From Lanius collurio (Eukaryota; Chordata; Aves; Passeriformes; Laniidae), in assembly GCA_020086605.1 (NCBI GenBank), contig JACBWW010000022.1, positions 6,735,243 to 6,799,242 of the forward strand: a stretch of DNA of 64,000 nt, given 5' to 3'. Made by a program: the position numbers and the translations under genes. The notes under the pieces were generated by a model, which was given only the letters and a program-made list of their open reading frames with translations, searched no databases and was not told where the DNA came from. Of this stretch, positions 25,601 through 39,461 are shown piece after piece. Position 1 is the first letter of the stretch, and each line of letters begins with the position of its first letter.

Positions 25601-28600
25601 GTGGAAGAACTCGTTACAATCTATAGATTGCCCCCCTCTCTTCCATATGACCTTATTTTGTGAGGTTCTGGCAGTCTGCAAGTTTACAGTCACCAGGTGT
25701 GGATGCAGTGAAATGGTAACCAGCAATCTAATCTAATTACTTAATCATTATGAAGATATGGAAGGAAACTCTACTGGGTTCTAATACATTTCCTATTATA
25801 TATGTAATTTGTTTTCTGTAGTGAGCTAATTATGTTCTAATAAGTCAAACTGCTTGCTCTCATGGGAATCTGAGGGAGGATTCTGTACCAGGAAAACACA
25901 GAGTTGGTAATTTTGGCGCATATTGAAGGCATGGGTTTAGTCTGTGTTGTAAAGACAGTTCTTTAAAGTGTCTGCAGGTTAGCTCTGAGAACACTTCCTT
26001 CCCAGTTACTGGGCCAAAGTTCTGCTTCTCTTTAGCTCACAGAAGTCTTGACATAGACTCTTTAGAGAATTTGTGATTCTGAACACAATTACAGTGCCCG
26101 TGGTAATTCCAGCAGGCAGTGGAGAGCAGAGCAGTGTGTGTGGCTCAGTGCTCCAGGTGACTCTCAGGCTCTTCATCTCGTGCAGCTGCATCTGAAGAGG
26201 GTGACCACCAAGTCAGCAGCCTCCTGAAAAACTGATTTTCCATCAGTCCCTTGGCAAGAGCAGGAGATTACTGGGACTAATCAAGCTGGTCCTGTGGGTA
26301 GCCAGTGAGGCTTTACAGCTTCCCAGGTGACCTTGTTCCTGTACCATAAAGGACTGGCTTTCTCCATTAATAGTTTGTTTGTGAGAGCTGGAAAGGCGAC
26401 TTGTAATACAGCTGCTTTTCCTGATTCTTCCATAATGACATTCTGAACAAGCAGATGATGTCCTTTGATTCAGTGTGACCTTGTATATTCGGTGATTCCA
26501 TGATGTCTTTAGGGAAAATAAGAAAATTAAAATATCAGTAAACTTATATATTAATATATTTAATACCTTTCACAAATTACATCACAAATTGTAGTATTAA
26601 TTAAATTTATGTGTGTGTACATACATTTTGACCAGTTCTTTTCTCAGTTAAACCTCTGTATATTAAACATTAGACTTATACTTGTCTATAACAAGTGCAA
26701 GGAAATGGGCAATATGCTGCTTCCTAAAGGTTTGCTTTTCCCCATAAGCATTTATCTCTCCACGGTGGTATTGGGTTCAAAGGCTAAACATTTTGGGGCT
26801 TTGAAAAGAGAACTCTTCTGTCTTCTTTCATTCTTCTGGAGTATTCTCTCCAATTAGAATTTATAATTTTACAGCAAGATCTATTACAAGGAGCTTTGAA
26901 AGTCTTATTTAAAGTAAGTTTGTTAAAGAATGGGTATATAAAACTTTGAGCATCATTGTATTTGAGTTTTTTATGTCAATTGTTTTGACTTCTGTCACAA
27001 GTTACTAAATTTTGTTCTTTTATACCTATGCTAGCTGTGTAATTGCATGGTTTCCATGCAGGAATCTTTTCTTGATTTGAAGATGTCAGAAATTAGGAAT
27101 ATTCTGTTCCTTTAACAGTGTGTCCCAGTGATTGACTTCCATGTAAAAAACAGACATATTCAGATTTCTCTGGATTCTTTTTCAAATTTCAGCCCCCACT
27201 CCTAGACAAGAGAGCTCTTCCATACAAGGTATTTCCCTTCAATCTATCACTTTTTAATCTGTTAAATGAAGCAAATTGAGTAAATAATTACTGTGTGTTT
27301 TTCACCTGTCTCCACAATCTCTTTTCTCTGTTTTCTTCAACCTACTTCTAAAAGGCCAGAAACAAGTCTATTCCATGTCATTCTCATTTTATTTGTCCAA
27401 CAATATTTGTTTTCCAGAAAAAGTACACTGATTGTGATGCTTTACATGCTGATATTATCCGTCAAATGAGTCCTGCACCAGATTTTCTATTGCCTGATGA
27501 TATGCTACAGAGCCTGTAGAAACCTGGAGCATTCCATCTCCCTTGTCATGACAGTGGCACTCTAACAGTCTGCAATTTCTAGAATTCAAATCAGCATTAT
27601 TATAACAGTGTTCTTCAGTCTGGTCCAGGTTAATAGCACAAAATAGTGCATGACATCAACATCTCTAAGAGTCTGTGTGCCAAGTGTTGTTTGTGTGTAT
27701 GTATTCTGGAACAAGTTGAGAAAAAATAGGTTTGAACACTGCTGAAAGCTTGATGTCACACCCCTAAGTGCCTTCTGCCAAGTGGGGTTTTTACATTGGT
27801 AGAAAACTATTCAATTCCTAAAACTCAGTGATGCAGAGAACACCCTTTGCTGCTGTTTAAACCCCAAAGCTGTCGTAATGCAAAGGTGTTCTTTGAAGGT
27901 ATTTAAAGCCTTCTGATTAGAAAGGTCACAAATATATCAAGAAGATTGGAATCTCCTTTAAATTATGAGATAAATGTAAATGACAGTATTTTTCTTATAT
28001 CTTGTCAAGAGAAACACAGAAAAAAAAAGATGAAGAAGTGCATGGAGCATTCCTCAAGGGCCTGAAAAGAACAGGTGTTTATAGTGTGATTTTACCAGTG
28101 TTTCACTCTGGCTGTGCAGACAAGCCAGCATTAAGTAAACTGGGCCTGATGAAGTCATTAAGTCTTGGAAGAGGGAGATGAAGCTGATAGCTGTTATCAG
28201 AAATAGCTAAGCCAGGCCTGTCAGTGTTTGGGCAGGGAGCAGTGTGCTCTGTGCTCTGTCGTGGTGAAATGCTGGAAAAGCTCAAGTCAAAATGCAGAGG
28301 ACAAACTGTAGGAGAAGGTCTAAGTAAATTCCTCATCTTTCCAAGGAATGTCATTAACTTCCCTAGATGTTCCTACTGGCACTTAAAAAGTAAAGCAGGG
28401 TAGAGGGTGAAATTTTTATGTAGAACTCCACATATCCAAGAAATACAAACTATGGATTAATAACTCCTCAGGAGCGCTTAAGAGTGGAAAAAAGAAAAAG
28501 GAACACCTGCTGTTTGGACTGAAAAGAGGAGGATTATGTAGCTACTGCCAAAATCCTTAAAGTTTACATTAGTTTCTTGGCATTATGACAGGCTGGAGTA

Positions 28601-31343
28601 ATAGCATTTCAGCACAGAAAAAGATGAGCACATTGCATTGTAGATTAATATGATCACAGTATTATTTGAAAAAGCAAACAACGCAGGAGGGATGTTAGGG
28701 CAGTTGCATACTCAGGGAAGCAGTGTTTCTTGTAACAGGAAGAGAAAAAATTTCATCAGCAGTTTATTGTAAGGAAGCTCAGCTGGCAACTTATAAACTA
28801 GGAAAAATGGAGTCTGAAATATAACATTCCTAGACAAAATAAAACATATAGAAGGCCAAAATCATCCACTTTTCCTGAGGTTTAAATAACTGTTCTTTAG
28901 CAGACACAGAACAAAGGAAAACAAAACAGTAGGTCTCTTGTGAGAGTAGTGAAATGGATACTTTCCATGATGTGTATCTTGATTTTCCATGAATTTGTGC
29001 AAAATATAGAGGGGTGGGCAGTTATTGGCTCCCAGCAACAGAAGATTTCTGTTTCCTTGGTGTCAAAAAATTACACCATTATCCACAGAATTTGAACCTG
29101 ACAGTGTAATGTAGGTTACTTGACAGAAACCCCTGAGAAGTTCTTCTGGTAGGTTACCGAAGTCCTGCATTACTTCAGGCAAAGCAGATTTTTGCCCATG
29201 AGTTACGGAGAATGTTCAGTGCAGCACTGGGCACTAAATGCAGGGTGAGTGATTGGGGTGGGGGTAGGATGGCTGGCCTTAAGAGAAGTTGCAGATAATC
29301 CTGTGTGTGTGTCTAGCTGTGCTTTGAGCAGAGATGCAGAGATCACCTCCCAGGCCCTACACAGCAGAGCTTTTCAACCTGTGCTGAACCCAGAATATAT
29401 TTGAAAGTTCCACTGGGCTAAATGAGATTTGAATGTGTGACTATGCATTTTCCTCAGAACTGTGAGAAGATTGAATCAGGTCCTTAATTAACTAATATAA
29501 GAAGTCTTTGGAATTCTGATGTGGTGTTTTAGGAGGAATTATATGATAATATGAGTAGCCTTGTGGGTCAATCAGCACAGCAGATGTTAGCTTCTTTTGT
29601 CAGCAAACTTTGGGTTTTGTTGCCATTTCATGATAAAGAATAAGTCAAGAGAAAGCACATAAATGAATTTGAATTGTGCCTTGCAAATACTAACAAAATA
29701 ACCCATCTGAGCTACTCGTAAGGCATTAGCACCAAATACTTTATTATGATTGGACTGTTCCCTATAGCAATAACTTCAAGAATTTCAGGAGTAGTTGCAT
29801 TATCTATTGAGAAGCAATTTTTTACTTTCTATAGAGGCAAAATAGTTTTACGAACAACTCTGAAGTTTACTCCGAAGGCCATTTCAATCGTCCATAGATC
29901 TTATGATATTTTGTTACCTTCTTTCGTTTCAAATTCACAGCATAAGAAAGAAAAAGAATGACATAAATTGGATGTTAGAGGAGTTCTGAAGATAGACATC
30001 AGAAGAATTCAAAAGTAAGAAGAAAACTCAGCATTATTTGTTATTTTCCATCCTAAAGTAAAAAGAGAACAAAGCATCAAAAGCATCAGTTGTGAGAGAA
30101 AGCTCAAAGCCAGGACTATATATCATAGCATATAAAACAAGTGAGTTGGCACCACCAAAAGGTCTAAAGTCTTAGTCTGTGGTTTAAAGTCATTGATATT
30201 GCAGTCAGAAAGATCTTTCAACTGCAGAAGTAAGATGAAGAGCTGTATGCATTTGCTGCAATAGACATTTTAGATTTTGCCTGCTAGTAGCATTTTGGTA
30301 CTCACTGGGGTGAGTTTTCATGGTGCTGAGAATTCAAGTCCACCGCTAGGATGTTATAGATCAAAATCTTGCACTTTTTGTAAGTACTTCTGAATATAAT
30401 GGCTGTGAATGTAGGCCAGGATCATATGCATGTACTTTATCTTGTGTTTAAACTGATTGAATGCAATCATGTTTCACAAATGAAAGCATATTCCAGTCTA
30501 GTAACTTTAAATCACCATCCAGTCTGTCCTGGAATTTTAGTTGGTTTTAAAAAATACTGCAGAATTACATTGATTCAAAAATTTTAAACTATAGTGATGT
30601 TGAACTTGAAAGTAATAAAATACATTTATTCACATTGTATTTGGGCAATGGTAATTATTTTCAACTGAAAGTAGTAAAGGATATTTTGAATCTTTATATA
30701 ATGTTTGCAGTTATTTGAAATGCAAAGGGTAGTAGAAAAAATTCTGACCTCTTGCTTGGTAGTTAGAAGATCTACTCCACTTGTAGAGAAGCAGCTTGTT
30801 GAGCATATTGTTGCCATATGATTTTTATTTGTGGCTGGATGAACTGCAGCATTTCCTGGGATATCAAGTCTATTTTTCTGCCAGTGCTGGAATTTTTTTG
30901 GTGGTATATTTTCATAGTGATTATCCATAAAATATCACTGAATAAAGCAGCAGCCATGGAGAAATTCTGCAGTGGTTGAAATGTGATTAGTTACATGAGG
31001 TTTTCTTTTTTTATTCCTAAACTCCTACTTCCTCTTCTTAAGCCTCTTTGCCTTTCTTGTATCTGTTTTATCATTTCCCTATTATTTGTTCCCTCCTGTG
31101 TCTGTTTCACCTCATGTTGACCTAAAAGGAACTGTGTTTTAGCTCACAGTATTGCCTTGCTCTTACAGTGGGAGTTCCAGTATACATTATAAACATTCTG
31201 GTTGCAGGATACAGCCAAGGTGCACAACATAGGGAAGACAATGTTGTTCTGCAGCACCATAAGCCATTAGTTTTGTTTGTTTCCTAAGCCTCTTAGGAGT
31301 TCAAGGCCATAGCTCTTCATAGAAAATGTGGTATAAGCTCCTC

Positions 31344-31417
31344 TTATATATGTGTGTGAGTACATATATATTTATATGTATAAAGAGAGAGATGTCTGTA
31401 TGTATATACATGTGTTT
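31344..31417. repeat. TA/TG-rich microsatellite
   Basis: A degenerate run of TATA, TGTG and ATGTA units with an AGAGAGAG interruption. It is typical imperfect dinucleotide-derived simple sequence. Confidence 0.65.
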
Positions 31418-34400
31418 ATGTTCTCGAGTTGCAGTGATAAGCAAGATTTTCATTTCAGTCTGCAAACAGAGAGTCTTGGAGTTGTTTGGGTCTCACATGT
31501 GGTACTTGCTACCCATCTGACGTAGCTTCCTTTTGCTTATTGAAATGTGCAAATTCACTGAAATGGAGCAAAGGAGGCAAGAGGTGCATCTCAGTAAGAG
31601 TCTGAGAGGATCCAGATGGTTTTGGGGCAGGCTCTCCATTTGGTGTTCCTCTCCCTAATAAGCCGTACATCCACAAAGGACTGTTCCGTGGAAAATCATA
31701 TGTGGAGTCCTTGCACAGTGGTTACTACAAACATTTAGGGTGTGCAGTTCCCTTCAGCTCCCAAGTGCTGCCCCTTCTGGGTGACCCTTACTTTGGCCCT
31801 GATGGAAGCTGGGGGGTTTTAGGGGTGGGTTGCATTAGCAGCTGGCAGGAGTGATGCAGGAAGGATTACACTGCTTTGATGCTGAAAAGATATAGACCCC
31901 TCTCCAGTCTGATTTAAGGATCAAGTAATGCTGTTGCTGTTAGTTGCATTCAGTCATGTTCCCTTTGATTTTACCTTCTTTATATAACAGGGATTTGTTG
32001 TATAGCAGTTGATTTTTATTAACGTGAAAAGGTGCCTTATGGAAAAATACACACTCAACAAGGAAAATGTTTTAGCTTTCTTGCAGAAGGACAGAGCCTA
32101 CACATCCTGAAGTTCTTTAGGTTGCTTATTTTAAATGAGGTGGCATTAAGTGGAAGGACCATCTCCCTGCCGTGTCTTTTAAAATGGTCCTATGTTCACA
32201 TTTTTCCTTACCTGTATGACTTTCATGTAAAAAGAGTACAAAAGATAAAGTGAAAGAGTAAATGATTCTGAAAGCATCATTAACTTTTCAGGTGACATTC
32301 TTTTGGAAAATATAGTGTCTTTCAAAAAAATGTGCCATATGCATGGCTCAGCCCCAGATCTTCCAGCAGTGTAATACTGGCAAGGGAGGGCATCTGTAGC
32401 CCCCTGGGAAGTGGGCTGTGGGGATTTCCTTTTCTCCTCTTTGTTGGTTTTTATTTCCATTTCCTTTTCCTCTCTTTTTTTCAGTCATTTAACACTGTTC
32501 TGCACAACAGAGGGGAGCATCTGGCCCCAAGTAAACACCCAATAAAATAAGTGGGGGAAGTTCACAGCTCCCTTGGTGCTATTGCGTCTGTCTGTCTGGT
32601 TGTGGGCTCAACAAGATAACCATGCATCAAATTACATTGTCCAGGCTATCTTCACAACCAGAAGTGCTTGAAACCCTATTTTAATAGAAGCTTAGATTCT
32701 GGAGAATACTATAAAATCTCTCCAAAGGCTCCAAATCAGCAATTCCATCTGTGTTTCTGCAAATGTAGAGGAACAATGCCCCAGCTGATTATGCAAACAG
32801 AATGAAAATAGTTATTTTAAAAGTGCATAAAATCGATACTTTGGGGAAAACAAGTCAGCTGTGTTTATACTCAGCATATAGCAGACATTTTGTTTCTTTG
32901 TCTGAAAAAATCATAGGAAAGCAAGGATTGCAAGTGAAATAAAACAGCCCATCATACAGTGCAACAGAGGGGACTGGAACATCAGATGTCTCAGCAAAGG
33001 CTTAGAGAATTTTAGGTTCCTTTTGAGAGAATATAAATTATATTGAGGTTGATATATTTGTATGTTGTTTGAAGTCAAAGCCAAATATTCTTAGCACGGT
33101 GGGAATAACTCCCTTCCCATTGCTGATCATGAAAAGTATGTAACTAGATCTATGTCTGTGGTGCTGAAAATTTCCTCCTAAATGCTGTCTCTTTTGGACT
33201 AATGGGATTTTTTGCAAGTATTGGTGTGAAGGGGTGTGCATATAAATATGTATAAACGTGTTTCTCATACAGTCAGGATACATTCCTTGTATACATATTA
33301 TTCTAAAAACAGGAAACAAAAGCATCTGAGAAACAGGACTTAAAGGGAACAATTTTTAGACCTGTAAGTTAAATTGGATTAAACTCCATCTTTCAGCAAA
33401 TGCCATGTTATTTATTCAGTGTTTCTCCGGGGGATTTCCCTACCCCCTACACTTTATAGCGAGTACTGATGTTTCTTAATTAAAAAATCAAACAAACATG
33501 GAATTGAGGCTGCCCCACACAGACGTTCTCCTGTGGGAATAGGAGGTGCACTGATTTTCTCATGGATAGTTTCTTGGTGTGTTGGACACAAAGAAGGAGA
33601 AAAGTTATGTCTGGGGAAGTCAAATTCACATCACACATCTGATGCCAGGACTGTTCTCAGTGCTGCAGGGCCATCTCCGAAGTGTTCCCCTTTTTGGGCT
33701 GGTGGATATGGTGAGAGAGGTCACTGATAAACTCATCAGAAGTCAGGTAGATTTCTGTTTATTAATTACCCCACAGTAGAGATTACTGTCTTGGAGAAAG
33801 GAGCTTCTTGTTTTCCTCTTTTCTTTCATCCTTTTCGCCCAGAGCTGGAATATTTTTGAGGTTTTGGGGCTTTACAGTCCCTACTCTGTAGCTGAAACAA
33901 ACCTTTGTCCTTCTCTTTAGTTTTCTTAGTCTGAAGTACATTTTGACAGATTTTAATTAATATTGTGGGGGGAAAGTTTTTTAAGTTCTTTACAATTAAG
34001 ATAAAGCAAAATGTATTTTAAAAATGGTTTTGTGCTTTATGTATTTCTACAAATGCATGTGAAGCACATTGGTGCACCACTTGAAAAGTCTTTCAGTTGG
34101 ATTCCACCAGTGCTTTGGTTGCTGTTATTTCAACATGTGAGGGGTTTTTCTCATATTTACCTGGATTACTATTTGAGTAATAATAGAAACTCTGACATTT
34201 TCAAGCTGATGCAACTGTCATTTCACCCTGTTTAGTGTCAGGTTCATTGATCTCCACACTGCCTTTCTGTGGAACAGCAAAATGCACTCTGCAGGCCACT
34301 GTTAAAGATGGATTTTGCTGTAGATTCACTTTGTCAAAGTACACACAAGGCTGGCTGTGTTCAGGCTATTCTACTTTATCACCAGTGATGCCTGAGGATA

Positions 34401-37400
34401 TTGTAGCCACCAGCCACTGTCCTCATTTCCAATGGAATGGTTCATTTTGGAGGCTTAAAGCTCTTGAGTCAGTGACTGTAAACTTTGGTTCTGTGGTAAG
34501 GGCCAGAAGCACTAGTGACATGAGTCATTATCAGCTTTTGAAAGAAGCAGACAGAGATCATCTGATGTGCCAGCAATGTATTTGTTCTTGTGTCTTTGTG
34601 CAGCTGATACTTTTTTTTCCGAGATTAATATTTAACTGATATTGCCTCCATCCCTTTCCTAAAACTGGCATTTTCTTTTCAGGTTTCTTATCTGGAAACA
34701 AACTCATTTTGTCCCTTCTATAAATGCAATCCCAGTCTCAGCCATTATTTATGGGTGGGCAACTGTAGTTACAGCACATGAAAGAACATCAGCAATGACT
34801 TATTGTAAATCGGACAGACTTCTTGGGAATGCACTGGGGATTAGATGTCCAAAAGAATGAAGCATTGCTCTCTTTCCACCTGGCCACTTCATTTCACTGC
34901 TTGTTTGGGACTAGTACTTCTAAAATTTAGTTTGCAAAGTCAAATATTGATTTAATTTGTTTTGTTCTTAAAAGGTAGAGTAAACCTCAGAAGATTTTAG
35001 TTGTGCAGAGTCACAGGAGGGACAAGCAGGGAATGACTGAAAGAAATGCTTTCTGCCAAAGTTGGCAAATTCCTGATTGGTTAATTTTAAAAACTAAGAA
35101 AATCTTCCATTTAAAGTTTAGATTACACTCAATAACTTCCAAAATGTCAGTTTGGGCATGAAAAATTGGAATCTTGTTGGTGATACTGCCATATAAAAAA
35201 TGTATATTCATATTTTCTTCATCCTCTCCTTTTTCAGTAAATACACTTTAGGATGCAAACTAAGAAAGTTAATACCAAGTGAAGGATTTTTAATTATTAG
35301 CTTCATTATGTTTTACAGAGTTTAAACAAAGAAATCAGAAAGTATTCCACCCTAACCCTGTGTCATGATGGGGTGTTAGACAACCCCCATTTTCCAAACA
35401 CACTTTAAAACACTTTTGGTGAAGTTCCAGTTGAGATACTGATTCTATATAAGTTATTTCTTCTAAAACAAGCTCAATCAGATGTCAAGATTTCAACATT
35501 GTTTTAACTATAAACAAGCTTCAGCTCCCTATGTAGATCTCATGTCTTGGATTAGTTCTCCAGAAAAGGTTCTTCTAGGAGAGCACAGGGTGATTTCCTT
35601 TGGATAGGGGTGATCCAGGCTGGAGTACTGCCTATGCACGATGAGGGCACCAGTGACACAGTGGCTGTTGCAGGTTTTGCTCCCAATGGAAGAGCTGCCA
35701 TTTCTTCAGCAGTGTTTGTTTCCATTGTTCTTTGGGAAGTGTGTCCATTCTCAGGAAGGGCATGGAAAGCTGTTATATACCTCCTTGGAACCATGCACTT
35801 TTGGTCAATCTGAGTTTTTACTTTGGAGTTATTCTGTTCTTTACTGAGCAAGTCAGTTTGGTAATATAGATTTTTTTCCTTTCTATGGCAACTTTGAAGT
35901 TACACAACATCACATCTTGTTACTCCATATTGTATTAACTGACTTACAATGCCTCTAATGTAGCCAACATTATAAATGGAATAAAAGGCTTGAGTATATG
36001 TTGCAAAATTTCACTTTGAGAAACTATGTCCAGCCTTTTTCATTCCTTCCATAGTTTCTTTTGGATGGTGTTTATATGCTTCATAGCTCATGTGTATTGT
36101 GAATAGTTTCTGGAAAAGTGTTTGGGTTGAAATCTTGGCCTTGTTTAAGTTGCTGAAAGTTTCAACAGTTGCTTAAGTGGTGTCAGCTTTTATTTGTGAT
36201 GTTTTCAGCAACAGAAGTAAATTTGTGATACCTGTCAGTGACATACACTCTGTAGAAAAAAGGAAAAATCAAGATTAATTAATTAATTTATTTGTCCTTG
36301 TGTATGTAATCTCATCTTTTCTATGTGCTTTGTATGATTCAGATAGCTGAGAACACACTGGATCCTCTTGTATATACTCTGGCAACTACGAGTGTCATCT
36401 TGAAATTACAAGGGATTATCCATTATTAGAGTAACCACATGCAGATTGCATGATAATTTCCATGTGGAAACATCATGCATTGAGGGACAAGAATGAAAAA
36501 ATCCAAACCTACAAGCAAATCTCTGTGTCCCACATACCTTATACTAGCAGGATTTGTGTTCCATAGTGGAGCTCTGTGTTGCTACATTAATAACCCTTGT
36601 TTGATCAGACCCATATGTGCGAAGTCATTGTGAGTTTTAAGGATGGAAGATGGTGTCTAAAGAATTGCTGCTGTTGCTCTTACTCAGAACAGCACCCCCC
36701 ATGTTAGCAGGGTTGGGCAATTTTCGGTGATGTCAGTCGGGGTTTCAGGAATGCATTTGTCTTGGTAAAGTGATCCAAATACTTTTTTTGCCTGGGCCAT
36801 TGTTTTAAAATGTTCTCTGAAGTTTTGAATAACCGTTCAGTAACACCTTTATTCCAGCATGAATGGAGGGAGAAAATAGCTCCCATATAAAACATAAAAT
36901 TTCAGGAATGCTGGAGTAAGTATGCATCACTGAGTGTGTGCTTTTGTACCTGTAGGACAAACGTCCCTTCTGACCGTACTAGTACATAGGAAAAATGGCC
37001 AGACCCACTTTCCTTGTCTTGCCCAATGAATTTCCATGTTTCTCTGTTGGTCTTTGAACTGCCAGAAATAGGCAACCGAATTAGTACCATCTCAGAAGCA
37101 GGACTGTTTACATCCTCTCCTCGCCCTGTGCATGCCTGTGCAGTGCAAGCCACAGGTTGACCCCTACTGATCTGATTTGACTACACTTCTGTGGAGTAGA
37201 CAAACAGCACAAGAGAATACAGGGACTCTAATTCACAGTACCTTATTTAGGTTCCTAGGTAATGATTCTTATTTGCATGAATCACATTCATCAGCAGAAC
37301 CCGAGGCTGCCTCTTGCCTTATATGCATTCCTATTCCTGACAACAGAACTAAAAGGTATCTGCTCTGAAGATACCTCTGAAGGGTGTTTTAAGTACATTA

Positions 37401-37793
37401 ACACTTGATACTTGAGAGTTGCAAACCTTAACTATTAGAAGGAAGGTGTTTTTCAAATCAATGGCTCATGCATTACTGTAAAATATATCGATTAAAAACA
37501 AAGCATAATGTTAGTCATTTACTCAGTAGAGTGATGCAATACTGAAATAAATTTATCCTTTGACTTTTGCATTAACCTTTTATTGACTGCTTGCATACTC
37601 ATAATTAACACGTACTTTAGCTAGCTTGGTTAATTTTAGCATCGTGATCAGTGTCCCCTAATGTAGATGACACCCTGATCATCAAAAATCAGTGCAGCCC
37701 AGGGAACTGTAACCAGGCAAGTGTCTGTCCCAGTGAATGTGCACCTGCCCTTGGGGATGTCAGCCACCTTCCAGGGAGGCATCATGTGTTGTT

Positions 37794-37817
37794 ATGCAAA
37801 TAGTCAGTCATGCAAAT
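37794..37817 (+). promoter_or_regulatory. Paired octamer (ATGCAAAT) motifs
   Basis: Two exact ATGCAAAT octamers, the classical POU-factor site, start at 37794 and 37810, 16 bases apart and in the same orientation. They sit just upstream of a homeodomain-like AT-rich patch (TTGATTATTAGTAAATATTAATGAG). Enhancer activity is inference only. Confidence 0.3.
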
Positions 37818-39392
37818 GTTTGTCAGCACTTAGTTGATTATTAGTAAATATTAATGAGCAAAGTCCAATTGTCAAAAACAGACCAAAAGGTTATGAAAAA
37901 TCTGAGAACTGTAGAGGGTGGAGGTAGTGAGAACATGCACTTCAACAGTAACTAAAAATGGGTTTTTTTAGTTGAAACTGTCACAAATCTTGAATGTTTT
38001 AGTAAGAAAGTAGGGACCATGGAGTTTTTTACATTCTATAAACAAACAATTCTTTCTGTAATATGTTTTGAACATTAGGTGTTGCAGCTAAATTGCTCTG
38101 AAATGTATTATGGCAGTTTTCTTGTTCTCCTGCTGCAGATAAAGTATTGAAGGCATCTGTTCCATATTTCAGAGCTTGTGTGATTCCCACTCTTAACACA
38201 TCATTTACATATAATAAACACAGGTTAGCTCTATTTTCTTTTGTAGTTTTGACTCTATTAACTCAAATAAGTTTTTAATTGATATGGAATATTTTCATTA
38301 ACTTAAAATATTGCAAATCTTCATACTTTCCCACTACCACCACAGCTCAATGTTTGCAGTCTTCTTTTGTTTATTTTTGTTTATCAGGAGTTATTGTTTG
38401 TAACTCATGTTAACTGTCAGAATTTTAAATAATTCTGTACAATCATTTAGGTGTCTTTGATTGTTGTGCTTCAGTTTAAAATGCTTTTGAAAGATCTTCA
38501 GCTCTGTTCCTCTGCTACAAATTAAAGACCATTGTAGGAAATATTTCTCCTGTAGAAATTTTTTCAATCAGTAATATACTCATCTGAAAAGGTCCATTTT
38601 TTGCACCCTTATTCTGAGAGAGAAAGCACGTCTTTGACTGTGTTCCAGATTGTGGGAGCTATTCAGGTGAATTCCTTATTGAACTGCCAGGTGCAGTGGT
38701 GACTGCCTATAACCAGCCCCATACCTTTGAAAAACAGAAACTTAAGCTGGCTTTTGATGTCAGCCGATCTGATAGGGGGATTGTAATTTTGGTCAAAATA
38801 AATGATTCACAAATTGTAAAAATCTATCCTTCCCTGCTGTACTTGCTAGTATGGAGCAGAGCAGTAGAAATCCACAGAAGGATGAAGGCACTATGGGATA
38901 GCTGAACTTGGAGTGTTAGGCACTGCTTTCCCTTTTTTGTGTTTTTACAGTATGTTGATACCTTTCTGTCGTCAGTCTGGCACAGCAAGTCTGAGGGCCT
39001 GACACACTTCCATTCCTTTAATCCCTTACATGGAATACACTATGGCTAAAACTTCCCAAGTGCGTGGTTGCCTGGAAGTTGAGGCACATGCTTAGTTGTG
39101 GGGAGACCTCTCAGTGATGGCTCTGCTGGTAACAAATGTAGAAATGGGAAAGTAGCAAGGATGGCTCTTGGGCTATCCAGGAACAGCATCACCATGACTG
39201 CTACCACTTTTACAGCAACACAAATGCCCAGATGTGAGGGGAAAAGTGGTCAGTCTGTGTGAGAGAGCAAAGAAAAAAAGGACATGAAAGGTAGAAAGAG
39301 GGCTCTGAAATGGTGAGGAAGCCAAAGGTTGATATATCTTTTCTCTCAGTGAAAACTCTTGTTAATAGCAGATGTGAGAGAGAGAAAATGTT

Positions 39393-39461
39393 GTTTATTA
39401 TTATAATTATTAATTATTATTATCATAGTCATCATCAGTAGTGTTAGTAGTAGTAGTAGCT
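39393..39461. repeat. ATT/ATC/AGT compound trinucleotide repeat
   Basis: A run of ATT units passes into ATC and then into AGT/GTA units. It is a compound microsatellite, similar in kind to the one at 20343-20417. Confidence 0.8.

Larger units (their letters stand above)
20418..39392. other. Long AT-rich non-coding stretch
   Basis: No supported gene in about 19 kb. Features inside it are a short AT duplication at 22591-22616, a TG/TA-rich microsatellite at 31344-31417, an ATTA run at 36274-36290 and a pair of octamer motifs at 37794-37817. Frames of up to 134 codons (for example 34235-34639) are chance-length and without recognisable domains. If the exon at 41401 is real, part or all of this is likely to be intron upstream of it. 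Confidence 0.6.

Noticed and set aside
34235..34639. 134-codon + strand frame
   Set aside because: No domain recognised, composition varies along its length, and no flanking splice sites fit.
38696..38905. Frame following a TTCCAG acceptor-like sequence
   Set aside because: The acceptor frame reaches a TGA before this ATG, so the two do not form one exon. The translation has no recognisable character.
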